64,000 nt of DNA from Comamonas suwonensis (GTDB taxonomy: Bacteria > Pseudomonadota > Gammaproteobacteria > Burkholderiales > Burkholderiaceae_C): the NCBI RefSeq assembly GCF_012844455.2, contig NZ_JABBCQ020000012.1, positions 1-64,000 of the forward strand, in the 5' to 3' direction. This document shows positions 43,301 through 51,248 of this stretch, piece after piece. The notes beneath the pieces were generated by a model. It did no database searches. It was not told where the DNA came from and worked only from the letters and a program-made list of their open reading frames with translations. The number at the start of each line of letters is the position of its first letter. The first letter of the stretch is position 1. A program made the translations under genes and the position numbers.

Positions 43301-46263
43301 CGGCACAGGCTCTGCGCGAATACGACCTGGCCATGGGTGTGGGCGGCGAGGCGGTGCGCGAAGTCGCACCCATGCTCTATAAACCGGAGCGCAGAGCCAA
43401 GGCGGCACAAGCGCCACAGGCCAAAAATGCGATTGAAATCGTCAACGCCAAAGAGCACAACCTCAAGTCGTTGAGCGTGGATGTGCCGCGTGGCAAGTTC
43501 AATGTGGTGACGGGTGTTTCCGGCTCGGGCAAGTCCACGCTGGCCTTCGATATTCTGTTCAACGAAGGCCAGCGCCGCTATCTCGAATCGCTCAATGCCT
43601 ATGCACGCTCCATTGTCCAGCCCGCAGGCCGGCCCGAAGTGGATGCGGTGTATGGCATTCCGCCCACGGTGGCGATTGAGCAGCGCCTGTCTCGCGGCGG
43701 GCGCAAGTCCACGGTGGGAACGACCACCGAGGTCTGGCATTTCTTGCGACTGCTCTACGTCAAGCTGGGCATTCAGCACTGTATTCACGACGATGCCATC
43801 GTGCAGCCGCAAACCGAGGAAAGCATTGCCGCGCAGCTGATGACGAACTTCCGCGGCCAGACCATTGGCCTGCTGGCCCCGCTGGTCGTCAACCGCAAGG
43901 GCGTCTACACCGAGCTGGCCGACTGGGCGCGACCCAAGGGCTACACCCATCTGCGGGTGGATGGCGAGTTTCTGCCGACCACGGGTTTCCCGCGCATTGA
44001 TCGCTTCAAGGAACACACGATCGAGCTTCCCGTGGCCAGCGTGACGGTGACTGCGGCCACTGAGAAAGAGTTGCGCGGCCATCTGCGTCAGGCGCTGGAG
44101 ATTGGCAAGGGCGTGCTGCATGTGCTGTCAGGCCTGGAAAATCTGGCCGATGCCATGCAGGGCGGGCAGAGCACGGCAGGCATTGGTGCGCTGCAGGTGT
44201 TCTCTACCCAGCGCGCCTGCCCGGTTTGCGCCACCAGCTATGGCGAGCTGGACCCGCGTCTGTTCTCGTACAACAGCAAGCATGGCTGGTGCCCTGACTG
44301 TGTGGGCACGGGCGTGAAGCTGACCAAGGATCAGCGCAAGGTCTATGACGATACCTTGATGGCCGAAGACAACCGGGGCCGCGAGGTGAAATTTGAAGGC
44401 CAGGAAGTGGAAGATCTGGCCGAAGTGGCCTGTCCCAAATGCCTTGGCACGCGACTGAATCCCACGGCGCGGGCCGTGAGATTTCACCATGTTGGCATTA
44501 CCGATGTGGCGCAGCTCTCGGTGACCGATGTGCGTCGCTGGGTGCAGCAGCTGGCGCTGTCGGGTCGTGAAAGCGATATTGCACGCGACCTGATTCCCGA
44601 GATCCAGAGTCGTCTGGAGTTCCTTGAGGAAGTCGGCCTCAACTATCTGACGCTGGACCGTGGTGCGCCTACGCTCAGTGGTGGCGAGGCGCAGCGTATC
44701 CGCCTTGCCGCGCAACTGGGCAGCAATCTGCAGGGCGTCTGCTATGTGCTGGATGAGCCCACGATTGGCCTGCATGCACGCGACAACCAGATCCTGCTCA
44801 ACGCCCTGCACAAGCTCGGCGACAAGGGCAATACGCTGGTGGTGGTGGAGCATGACGAGGACACGATTCGCCGTGCCGATCACATCATCGATATCGGACC
44901 CAGTGCCGGTATTCGTGGCGGTCGTCTGGTCGCTCAAGGCTCGGTTCAGGACATCATGGCGGCCGAGGATTCCGTCACCGGCCGCTACCTGCTGCATGCC
45001 ATGCGTCACCCCTTCAAGCCACGCCTGTGGGTGGGCGAGGGCGTGCCTCCCGCAGCACCGGCGGCAGAGTCGCCTGCTATCAATGCAGAAGCTACTAGCG
45101 CTGTTGATGTAGCGGTTGCAGAGATAAAACCATCTAAAACCAAGAAAAAGAAAGCGGCAGCAGCTACTGAAAATGTAGTGGCTGAGGACAGCAATGCACT
45201 GCACTGGCTCAGCGTGCTGGGCGCTCATCTGCACAACCTGCAGCACGTGGATGCCCGCGTTCCGCTCAAGCGCCTGGTGGCGGTGACGGGCGTTTCTGGC
45301 TCGGGCAAGTCCACGCTGGCGCGCGATGTGCTGCTGACCAATGTGGCGGCCTGGGTGCAGCAGCGATCGACCAAGGCGGGGCGCGATGCCATGGATGCAG
45401 GGCAGGCGCCCAAGCTGGTCGGCTGCAAGGGCATCAAGGGCTTTGAAACGGTAGACCGGGTGCTGGAAGTCGATCAGACACCGATTGGCAAAACGCCGCG
45501 CTCCTGCCCGGCCACCTATATCGGCTTCTGGGACACGATTCGCAAGCTGTTTGCCGAAACGCTGGAAGCCAAGGCGCGCGGCTATGCGGCCGGGCGCTTC
45601 AGTTTCAACACCGGCGAAGGCCGCTGCCCGGCTTGCGAAGGCCAGGGCGTGCGCACCATCGAAATGAGCTTTTTGCCCGATGTGAAAGTGGCTTGCGAGG
45701 TTTGCCACGGCGCGCGCTTCAACCCCGAAACACTGGCCGTGACCTGGCGCGGCAAGAACATCGGCGATGTGCTGCAGATGGAGGTCGATGCGGCGGTGGA
45801 GTTCTTTGCTGCCATGCCTTCCATTGCGCACCCGCTGCAGCTGCTCAAGGATGTGGGGCTGGGTTATCTCACGCTGGGCCAGCCATCGCCTACGCTGAGC
45901 GGTGGCGAGGCCCAGCGTATCAAGCTGGTGACCGAGCTGACCAAGGTGCGTGATGAAGTCGGCCGCCGGGGCCAGAAGGCACCGCATACGCTGTATGTGC
46001 TGGATGAGCCCACAGTGGGCCTGCACATGGCGGATGTGGACAAGCTTATCCACGTGCTGCACCGCCTGGTGGATGGTGGCCATAGCGTCATCGTCATCGA
46101 GCATGACCTGGACGTAATTGCCGAGGCGGACTGGATCATTGATCTGGGCCCCGAAGGCGGCAATGATGGCGGCCGCATCGTGGCGGAGGGTACGCCAGAG
46201 GAGCTGGTCAGGATCGGTACCCACACAGGCAAGGCATTGGCGCCGGTTCTGGCACGGCAGTGA
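40315..46263 (+). CDS. uvrA: Double-length UvrA-like protein (fused tandem UvrA)
   Basis: A 1982-residue protein equal to two complete UvrA units in one chain; ordinary UvrA has about 940-970 residues. Four ABC modules are visible. Walker A motifs lie near residues 33 (GPSGSGKS), 690, 1064 and 1659 (GVSGSGKS each), and LSGGE signatures near 539, 883, 1454 and 1861. In the second half the UvrB-binding region ('LAPLVVNRKGVYTELADWA', 'LRVDGEF') and the CxxC...CxxC zinc module ('CPVCATSYGELDPRLFSYNS', 'CPDC') are canonical. In the first half the corresponding module starts 'HCPES' and has lost a Cys. An Ala/Lys-rich linker (about residues 1575-1640) in the second half contains repeat-A sequence. 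It probably binds damaged DNA; whether it acts in normal excision repair or a side role is open. Confidence 0.93.
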   Translation: MTQGLIRIRGARQHNLRNLDIDIRTGELTVVTGPSGSGKSSLVFDTLYAEGQRRYVETFSAYARQFLDRMDKPAVDKVEGVPPAIAIDQTNPVRNSRSTVGTMTEINDHLKLLFARAGSLFDRETALPVSHDTADTIYAALAQRCEAAGDPRIAITFPVELPANTTAEEVEQWLSASGFTKVQAEREVERALPAGEDVPAKSKKTKAAPEKIKVLDVIADRFRLSKAERVRAMEAIEVGLKRGSGRLTVYVLPESGAEAEPELWKFSQGLHCPESNLTYLQPIPSLFSFNSAVGACDACRGFGRVIGVDWGLVIPNDKLTLRTGAIKPIQTPAWKEIQDDLMRHSEAEGIPRDTAWAKLTQEQKDWVIEGSPNWNGKWSQTWYGIRRYFEYLESKAYKMHIRVLLSKYRSYTECPTCGGARLKTESLLWRIGGKQAADAVLPVHDASGRYQRFMPQGVNWSREQLEGLPGLCLHDLMRLPITRLREFFAQLAPSADADKNDGEAQALKMLHAEVMTRLQYLCDVGIGYLTLDRQSRTLSGGEVQRINLTTALGTSLVNTLFVLDEPSIGLHPRDMERITEAMQRLRDAGNTLVVVEHDPAVMFAADRVIDMGPGPGARGGNIVFDGTPDELRTADTLTGAYMGGRKQVGFGLKRMVLDFTPRLILEGAREHNLQDISVDFPLQRLVTITGVSGSGKSTLIQDVLVPALMRHFGKPTDAAGAFDRLLGADHLADVMFVDQSPIGKTARSNPVSYVGAWDALRELFAVAPLSRQRGYTASKFSFNSGDGRCPTCGGSGFEHVEMQFLSDVYLRCPDCNGTRYRPEILEVTIERNGQLLNVADVLDLTVAEAALRFSQDRDVIRALQPIVDVGLEYVKLGQPVPTLSGGEAQRLKLAGFLAEAAKAQSKSKQSLAKKGTLFLFDEPTTGLHFEDIAKLMRALRKLLEAGHSLIVIEHNLDVIRASDWLIDLGPEGGDGGGLIVAQGTPEDVRHVKASHTAQALREYDLAMGVGGEAVREVAPMLYKPERRAKAAQAPQAKNAIEIVNAKEHNLKSLSVDVPRGKFNVVTGVSGSGKSTLAFDILFNEGQRRYLESLNAYARSIVQPAGRPEVDAVYGIPPTVAIEQRLSRGGRKSTVGTTTEVWHFLRLLYVKLGIQHCIHDDAIVQPQTEESIAAQLMTNFRGQTIGLLAPLVVNRKGVYTELADWARPKGYTHLRVDGEFLPTTGFPRIDRFKEHTIELPVASVTVTAATEKELRGHLRQALEIGKGVLHVLSGLENLADAMQGGQSTAGIGALQVFSTQRACPVCATSYGELDPRLFSYNSKHGWCPDCVGTGVKLTKDQRKVYDDTLMAEDNRGREVKFEGQEVEDLAEVACPKCLGTRLNPTARAVRFHHVGITDVAQLSVTDVRRWVQQLALSGRESDIARDLIPEIQSRLEFLEEVGLNYLTLDRGAPTLSGGEAQRIRLAAQLGSNLQGVCYVLDEPTIGLHARDNQILLNALHKLGDKGNTLVVVEHDEDTIRRADHIIDIGPSAGIRGGRLVAQGSVQDIMAAEDSVTGRYLLHAMRHPFKPRLWVGEGVPPAAPAAESPAINAEATSAVDVAVAEIKPSKTKKKKAAAATENVVAEDSNALHWLSVLGAHLHNLQHVDARVPLKRLVAVTGVSGSGKSTLARDVLLTNVAAWVQQRSTKAGRDAMDAGQAPKLVGCKGIKGFETVDRVLEVDQTPIGKTPRSCPATYIGFWDTIRKLFAETLEAKARGYAAGRFSFNTGEGRCPACEGQGVRTIEMSFLPDVKVACEVCHGARFNPETLAVTWRGKNIGDVLQMEVDAAVEFFAAMPSIAHPLQLLKDVGLGYLTLGQPSPTLSGGEAQRIKLVTELTKVRDEVGRRGQKAPHTLYVLDEPTVGLHMADVDKLIHVLHRLVDGGHSVIVIEHDLDVIAEADWIIDLGPEGGNDGGRIVAEGTPEELVRIGTHTGKALAPVLARQ
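45070..45130 (-). repeat. Repeat family A fragment inside uvrA
   Basis: The plus strand contains CTGCTATCAATGCAGAAGCT followed by ACTAGCGCT and TAGCGGTTGCAGAG, which resembles the repeat arms in reverse. It encodes 'AINAEATSAVDVAVAEIK', part of the low-complexity linker ahead of the fourth ABC module, and is more A/T-rich than the surrounding gene. Confidence 0.55.
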
Positions 46264-46339
46264 TGCCATAAAAATATTGCGCAAGGGTTGAAGCACTACA
46301 CAGAAACTCCACGCTGCTCCGAATAATCAGCGTGGAGAA

Positions 46340-49300
46340 ATGAGTGGCACCACGGTGTCCGGGTGCGCGGTTGCATCCGGGGTTGCTGCTGAACCCATGT
46401 CTGAAACGGTTGTCTTGCGCGGGCCTGAAAGGCCGGACTTGCTGCGCCATGAGGTGCTGGCGGATATTTTTGAAACAACGGCAGCTGCCCATCCTGAGCA
46501 GATTGCGCTGATGGAGGGGCAGGGCGATCAGCTGCGGCAACGCAACTATGCCCAGCTGGATGCAGAGGCCAGCCTTGCAGCCCACCGGCTGATCGAGGCC
46601 GGCATACGCCCCGGCGACATGGTGGGCCTGTGGCTGCCACGCGGCATCGAGCTGCTGACCCTGCAACTGGCCATTGCCAAGACCGGGGCCGCCTGGCTGC
46701 CCTTTGATGCTGAAACCCCGCTGGAGCGCATTGCGACCTGCCTTGAAGATGCACAGGCCAAGGCACTATTGATTGCGCAGCAGCATACGCAAGCAGTACA
46801 AGCGCAACAGAGTATTACGGCGCAGATATTTTCAGAAGTGGATCTGCTGACGGCATTGCCCGAAGGCGTTGATCTGTGCCGCCGTGAGGGCGCATTGCCC
46901 AGTCACCCGGCCTATGTGATCTACACCAGCGGCTCCACGGGCAAGCCCAAAGGCATTGCCATCACGCAGGGCAGCATCTGCCATTTTTTGCGCAGCGAGA
47001 ATGCGCGCCTGGGCGTGCGCCAGAGCGACAAGGTTTACCAAGGTTTCTCGGTGGCCTTTGACATGTCGTTTGAGGAAATCTGGATCAGCTATCTGGTGGG
47101 GGCCACCCTGTGGCTGGCCCCGCGCGAGATTGCTGGCGATCCCGAAGCTCTGCCCGCTGCGCTGATTGCGCAGCAGGTCACGGTGCTGCATGCCGTGCCC
47201 ACGCTGCTGGCGCTGTTCGCGCAGGACGTGCCCAGTCTGCGCCTCATCAATCTGGGCGGCGAGATGTGCCCTGAAACACTGGTGGCGCGCTGGGCCAATG
47301 CGTCCCGCCAGATGTTCAACACCTACGGGCCTACCGAGGCCACGGTGTCGGCCAGTCTGGCCGAACTCAAGGCAGGCGAGCCCGTGACCATTGGCTCCCC
47401 CCTGCCCAATTACGCCATGCTGGTGGTGCAGGTGATTGAGTCGGATAGCTTTCCCGCAGGCACGGCCCCCGCGCTGCATGGCTTGCCGCAGGGCGAGGTG
47501 GGCGAGCTGTGCATTACCGGCCCCGGCGTAGCCACAGGCTATCTGGGTCGGCCAGAGCTGACGGCCGAGAAATTTCTGCACAACCCCTGGGCCAACGGGC
47601 CGCAGGACGAGCGGCTTTACCGCACGGGTGATCTGGCTCGCATTGATGAGCAGGGGCAGATTCACTGCCTGGGCCGGGCCGATGATCAGGTCAAGATTCG
47701 TGGCTTTCGGGTGGAGCTGGGCGAGATTGAAGCCGTGCTGGCGCAGCAACCGGGCGTGGGCACCACGGCGGTGCTGCTGCGCCAGGATGACGGCATGGAT
47801 CAACTGGTGGCCTTTTACGTGCCCAGCGATGAGCCGCCCACGCCATCAGCGCTGCGCAGCGCGCTGGCCGAGCGGCTGCCGCCTTATATGGTGCCCGCGC
47901 GCTTTGATGCCTTGAGAGAGATGCCGCGTCTGACATCGGGCAAGATCGACCGCAAGGCGCTCAAGGCCATGCAGCTGTCTGCCGTGGTGGACTTGTCTGA
48001 CTCCGATACACCGGAGACTCTAGCTGAAGAGGTGCTGTTTGCCGCACTGGCGCAACTTTTCCCCGGGCAGCCCGTGCGCCGGGGGCTGGATTTTTTCAGC
48101 GATCTGGGCGGACACTCGCTGTTTGCTGCACGGCTGATTTCGCAGCTGCGTGCTGACCCGCGCTTTGCGCAGGCGACCGTGAGCACGATTTATCAGCAGC
48201 GCAAAATCGGTTTGATTGCCGAGGCCTTGCAGGCGGTCATGTCGGTGGGCGATGCTGCGGCGCAGGAGCGCCCTTTTCGCATTCACTCCGCGTGGCGGCG
48301 CTGGCGCTGCGGGGCGGCCCAGGCGCTGGTAATTCCGCTGCTGGTGCTGATCAAGATGGCGCAGTGGCTGGCGCCATTTTTTACCTACCATTTCTTCACC
48401 GGCGATGAGATGGACTCCGTGCCTTTTGCCGTCGAGATGTCGGTGCTGGCATTTGCCATTGCCACGCTGGCCGAATTCGCCATCGCCTGGGCCGGAAAGT
48501 GGCTGATCGCAGGGCGATTGAAGCCGGGCCGCTACCCGCTGTGGGGCTTGACGTATTTCCGCTGGTGGCTGGCTGACAGGCTGGTGGATGCCGTGCCGCT
48601 GGCCATGATCACCGGCTCATCACTGCACCCGGTGTGGCTGCGCATGCTGGGCGCGAAGGTGGGGCATGAGTGCAATCTGGGCTCGATGACGGTGCGTGCC
48701 CCTGACCTGTTGCGCATCGGTGATGGCGCAAGCATTGGTAATGCGGTCAGCCTGGAAAATGCCCGCGTTGAAGGTGGAGAGCTGGTGCTGGGCCGTATCG
48801 ACATAGGCGATGAAGTCTGCATTGGCTCGTATGTGGTGATTGAAGGCAATACGCGACTGGAGGACTGGGCGCATCTGGAAGGCCAGTCCGCACTGGCCGA
48901 TGGCACGGTGCTGTCTGCGCGCAGTGTGTGGGCGGGGTCGCCTGCGCGAGAAGTCGGTCGCTTCGATCCTGCCAGTCTGCAGCCGCGCCACCTGGTGGGC
49001 CGTTTGCGCAAGGCGGCCGAAATGCTGGCTTATCTGACGGGTGGTCTTCTGGTTGCCACGCTTTTCTTCATGCCGGTGTTCCCGACCTTCATGCTGATCG
49101 ACATTCTGGATATTGAAGAAATTTCGGTCAGGCCGTTGCTGGAGCAAGGCATTGTCGATGCGGGCGGAGCCTTTGTGCTGCGCCTGATCAAGTTCTTCTT
49201 GCTGGCTCTTCCTGCCAGTGCGGTGCTGGTGGCCTGCACGGTGCTGGTAGCGGCACTGGTGCGCTATCTGTTTTTGCCACGCACCAAGGCAGGCACCTGG

Positions 49301-50470
49301 TCCATTCACAGTCGCCGCTATCTGGGTAAATGGATGGTTAACCAGATTCAGGAGGCCAGCCTGAGCACGTTGCATGGCATTTATGCCACGGTGTATTCAT
49401 CGACCTGGTACCGGCTGCTGGGTGCCAAGGTGGGCAAGCAGACGGAGCTATCCACCGCATTGGGCGTGGTACCCGACATGCTGACGCTGGGCGACGAATG
49501 CTTTGTGGCCGATGCGGTGATGCTGGGCGATGAGCATATCGACGGCGGCTGGATGACGGTCAAGCCCACGGTTGTTTCGCGCCGCAGTTTCATTGGCAAT
49601 GGGGCTTATGTGCCGGATGGCTCGACCATTCCTGAAAACGTGCTCGTCGGCGTGATGACGGCCGTGCCGCGCAATGCCGATATGCAGAGCGGCGATACCT
49701 GGCTGGGATCGCCCGCCATCAACCTGCCTGCGCGCGAAGTGGCTCAAGGCTACCCGGAGCACCTGACGTTTGCACCGTCGCTGTGGCGGCGCGTGGGGCG
49801 CGGGCTGGTGGAAGCCTTCCGCATCGCCGTGCCCCATGCACTGGTGATTGCCGTGGGTTACGCCGTGGTGCTGGATGCCATGCCGCTGGCCTCTGCCGAC
49901 CGCTGGGGTGCAGTGGTGCTGGACTTGGCCATTTCAGGTGTGATCTTTGGCATGGTGGTCTTTGTGCTGGTGGCGCTCTTCAAATGGCTGGCCGTGCGCC
50001 GCTACAGCAAGACAGCCGTGCCCATGTGGACGCCGTTTGTCTGGCTCTCTGAAGCGGTTACCAATCTGTATGAAGGCCTGGCGGTTCCCAACTTCCTGCG
50101 CTATCTGCGCGGCACGCCCTGGCTGCCGCTGGCGCTGAACCTGATGGGTAGCCGCATTGCCTCCAGTGCCTGGCTTGATACCACGGACATCACGGAGCAC
50201 GACTGTGTGCAGATCGGCGAACACAGCGAACTCAATGCACTTTGCTGCCCGCAGACGCATCTGTTTGAGGATCGAGTGATGAAGATCGACCAGGTGCTCA
50301 TAGGCAGCCGCGTGACCATGGGTGCCCGCTGCACGGTGTTGTATGGCGCAACGGTGGGCGACGGCGTGCAGTTGGGGCCGTTGACGCTGGTGATGAAGGG
50401 CGAGGCTTTGCCTGCGGCCACGCACTGGCACGGCGCGCCTGCATCGCCCGTGCCGCTCAAGGTGGCATAG
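46340..50470 (+). CDS. Pls/PosA-like membrane nonribosomal peptide synthetase (A-T-TM-LbH)
   Basis: A 1376-residue single-module synthetase. The adenylation domain (about 40-545) has A3 'TSGSTGKPKG' (196-205), A4 'FDMSFE' (240-245), A5 'NTYGPTE' (327-333), A7 'YRTGDL' (427-432) and the A10 Lys535 in 'TSGKIDRK'. The carrier domain has Ser593 in 'LGGHSL'. The C-terminal half has three repeats, each a pair of membrane helices (about 660-720, 895-980, 1162-1218) followed by a left-handed beta-helix-like domain (about 765-870, 1020-1125, 1265-1370). There is no classical condensation or thioesterase domain. By family knowledge this is the epsilon-polylysine synthetase (Pls) layout, making amino-acid homopolymers or amides. 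My manual specificity residues are D-M-E-H-I-L-T-V-S-K. The start is uncertain (46397 is an alternative). Confidence 0.9.
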   Translation: MSGTTVSGCAVASGVAAEPMSETVVLRGPERPDLLRHEVLADIFETTAAAHPEQIALMEGQGDQLRQRNYAQLDAEASLAAHRLIEAGIRPGDMVGLWLPRGIELLTLQLAIAKTGAAWLPFDAETPLERIATCLEDAQAKALLIAQQHTQAVQAQQSITAQIFSEVDLLTALPEGVDLCRREGALPSHPAYVIYTSGSTGKPKGIAITQGSICHFLRSENARLGVRQSDKVYQGFSVAFDMSFEEIWISYLVGATLWLAPREIAGDPEALPAALIAQQVTVLHAVPTLLALFAQDVPSLRLINLGGEMCPETLVARWANASRQMFNTYGPTEATVSASLAELKAGEPVTIGSPLPNYAMLVVQVIESDSFPAGTAPALHGLPQGEVGELCITGPGVATGYLGRPELTAEKFLHNPWANGPQDERLYRTGDLARIDEQGQIHCLGRADDQVKIRGFRVELGEIEAVLAQQPGVGTTAVLLRQDDGMDQLVAFYVPSDEPPTPSALRSALAERLPPYMVPARFDALREMPRLTSGKIDRKALKAMQLSAVVDLSDSDTPETLAEEVLFAALAQLFPGQPVRRGLDFFSDLGGHSLFAARLISQLRADPRFAQATVSTIYQQRKIGLIAEALQAVMSVGDAAAQERPFRIHSAWRRWRCGAAQALVIPLLVLIKMAQWLAPFFTYHFFTGDEMDSVPFAVEMSVLAFAIATLAEFAIAWAGKWLIAGRLKPGRYPLWGLTYFRWWLADRLVDAVPLAMITGSSLHPVWLRMLGAKVGHECNLGSMTVRAPDLLRIGDGASIGNAVSLENARVEGGELVLGRIDIGDEVCIGSYVVIEGNTRLEDWAHLEGQSALADGTVLSARSVWAGSPAREVGRFDPASLQPRHLVGRLRKAAEMLAYLTGGLLVATLFFMPVFPTFMLIDILDIEEISVRPLLEQGIVDAGGAFVLRLIKFFLLALPASAVLVACTVLVAALVRYLFLPRTKAGTWSIHSRRYLGKWMVNQIQEASLSTLHGIYATVYSSTWYRLLGAKVGKQTELSTALGVVPDMLTLGDECFVADAVMLGDEHIDGGWMTVKPTVVSRRSFIGNGAYVPDGSTIPENVLVGVMTAVPRNADMQSGDTWLGSPAINLPAREVAQGYPEHLTFAPSLWRRVGRGLVEAFRIAVPHALVIAVGYAVVLDAMPLASADRWGAVVLDLAISGVIFGMVVFVLVALFKWLAVRRYSKTAVPMWTPFVWLSEAVTNLYEGLAVPNFLRYLRGTPWLPLALNLMGSRIASSAWLDTTDITEHDCVQIGEHSELNALCCPQTHLFEDRVMKIDQVLIGSRVTMGARCTVLYGATVGDGVQLGPLTLVMKGEALPAATHWHGAPASPVPLKVA
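46781..46834 (-). repeat. Possible repeat family A fragment in the synthetase gene
   Basis: The minus strand reads AAAATATCTGCGCCGTAATA and GCGCTTGTACTGCTTGCG, spaced as in the repeat. It encodes a Gln/Ala-rich stretch 'AQQHTQAVQAQQSITAQ' in a variable loop of the adenylation domain. Weak match. Confidence 0.35.
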
Positions 50471-50474
50471 GCCG

Positions 50475-51062
50475 GTGCAGGTTCAGCACTGCGTTGTGGA
50501 GGGCGGGGCACTGCAGGGTGTCCCGCAGTTGCGGCTGTTGCAGGGCTTGAGTCATGACAGAGAGTCGGCGCGATTTCAGGCCCGCGTGGCCTTGCGAAGT
50601 TGTCTGGCCCGGGAACTGGCTTGCCCTGAAGCTGCCTTGCACATCAGCAATCAGCGTAATGAGGCTCCGCAACTGTGGCTGCATGGCGAGAGGCTGTCAC
50701 AGCCCTTTTGCTCCATCAGTCATACGCCGGGGCTGGCTCTGCTGGCATGGCATGACGGCGGGTCGGTGGGCGTCGATATTCAGGCAGTGAACGAAGGAGT
50801 GTCGCGCCATGAATTACGGGCAGTGGCTCAGATTTTTCTAGCGCCAAATACGGCTCAAGCGCTTGATGGTATTGCGCTAGATGCTCTGTTTTTCAAAGCC
50901 TTTGCAAGCGCCTGGGCCGCGCAGGAAGCTCGTTTGAAATGCGCGGGTGTGGGCCTGGTGGAGTGGAGCGTCAAACTCGAAGCCTCTCTGGCATGTCTGC
51001 ATTGCACACCCGTGGCACTGGCGGATGGCTATGCAGCCGCTGTTGCATGGCATCTGCGTTAA
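50475..51062 (+). CDS. 4'-Phosphopantetheinyl transferase (Sfp superfamily)
   Basis: A 195-residue PPTase superfamily protein that would convert the carrier domain of the adjacent synthetase from apo to holo form using CoA. 'FCSISHTPGLALLAWHDGG' and 'VGVDIQAVNEG' (about residues 93-103) are the metal-binding region, and 'AWAAQEARLKCAG' corresponds to the WxxKEAxxK motif. The usual Glu of 'GVDIE' is Gln, and the first Lys of 'KEA' is also Gln. The first change is tolerated in some family members. It starts 4 bases after the synthetase stop. Its middle part is encoded by a repeat-A half-element. Confidence 0.85.
   Translation: MQVQHCVVEGGALQGVPQLRLLQGLSHDRESARFQARVALRSCLARELACPEAALHISNQRNEAPQLWLHGERLSQPFCSISHTPGLALLAWHDGGSVGVDIQAVNEGVSRHELRAVAQIFLAPNTAQALDGIALDALFFKAFASAWAAQEARLKCAGVGLVEWSVKLEASLACLHCTPVALADGYAAAVAWHLR
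50831..50898 (-). repeat. Repeat family A half-element inside the PPTase gene
   Basis: The minus strand reads CAGAGCATCTAGCGCAATAC and ATCAAGCGCTTGAGCCGTAT, then GGCGCTAGAAAAATC, the typical half-element arms. It encodes 'IFLAPNTAQALDGIALDALF' just before the catalytic W/QEA helix. Confidence 0.6.
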
Positions 51063-51194
51063 GACTATGTAGATCACTGAATCCAGCCGCCGCGCCTGGG
51101 GTGAATGCTCAGAACCGTCTCATGGTTTTCGCCTGCATGAGAAGCAGCGCATTTTGCGAAGTCCGGGCAGCTTTTCCACTTCCGCAAGCACCAT

Positions 51195-51230
51195 GAAAAA
51201 GGGCTGCCAATCTTTCGATTGGGCAGCCCT
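51195..51230 (-). terminator. Intrinsic terminator of the TRAP transporter operon
   Basis: AAGGGCTGCC-AAT and ATTGGGCAGCCCTT form a long stem with one bulge, followed on the minus strand by five T. It lies 18 bases past the large-permease stop. Confidence 0.88.
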
Positions 51231-51248
51231 TGATTCAAGTCTTGGCGA

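Noticed and set aside
44128-46296. A 722-codon open frame antisense to the second half of uvrA
   Set aside because: It mirrors the codon structure of uvrA, has no recognisable domain, and similar long antisense frames occur opposite every large gene here (for example opposite liuB and aceK). GC-rich third positions explain it.
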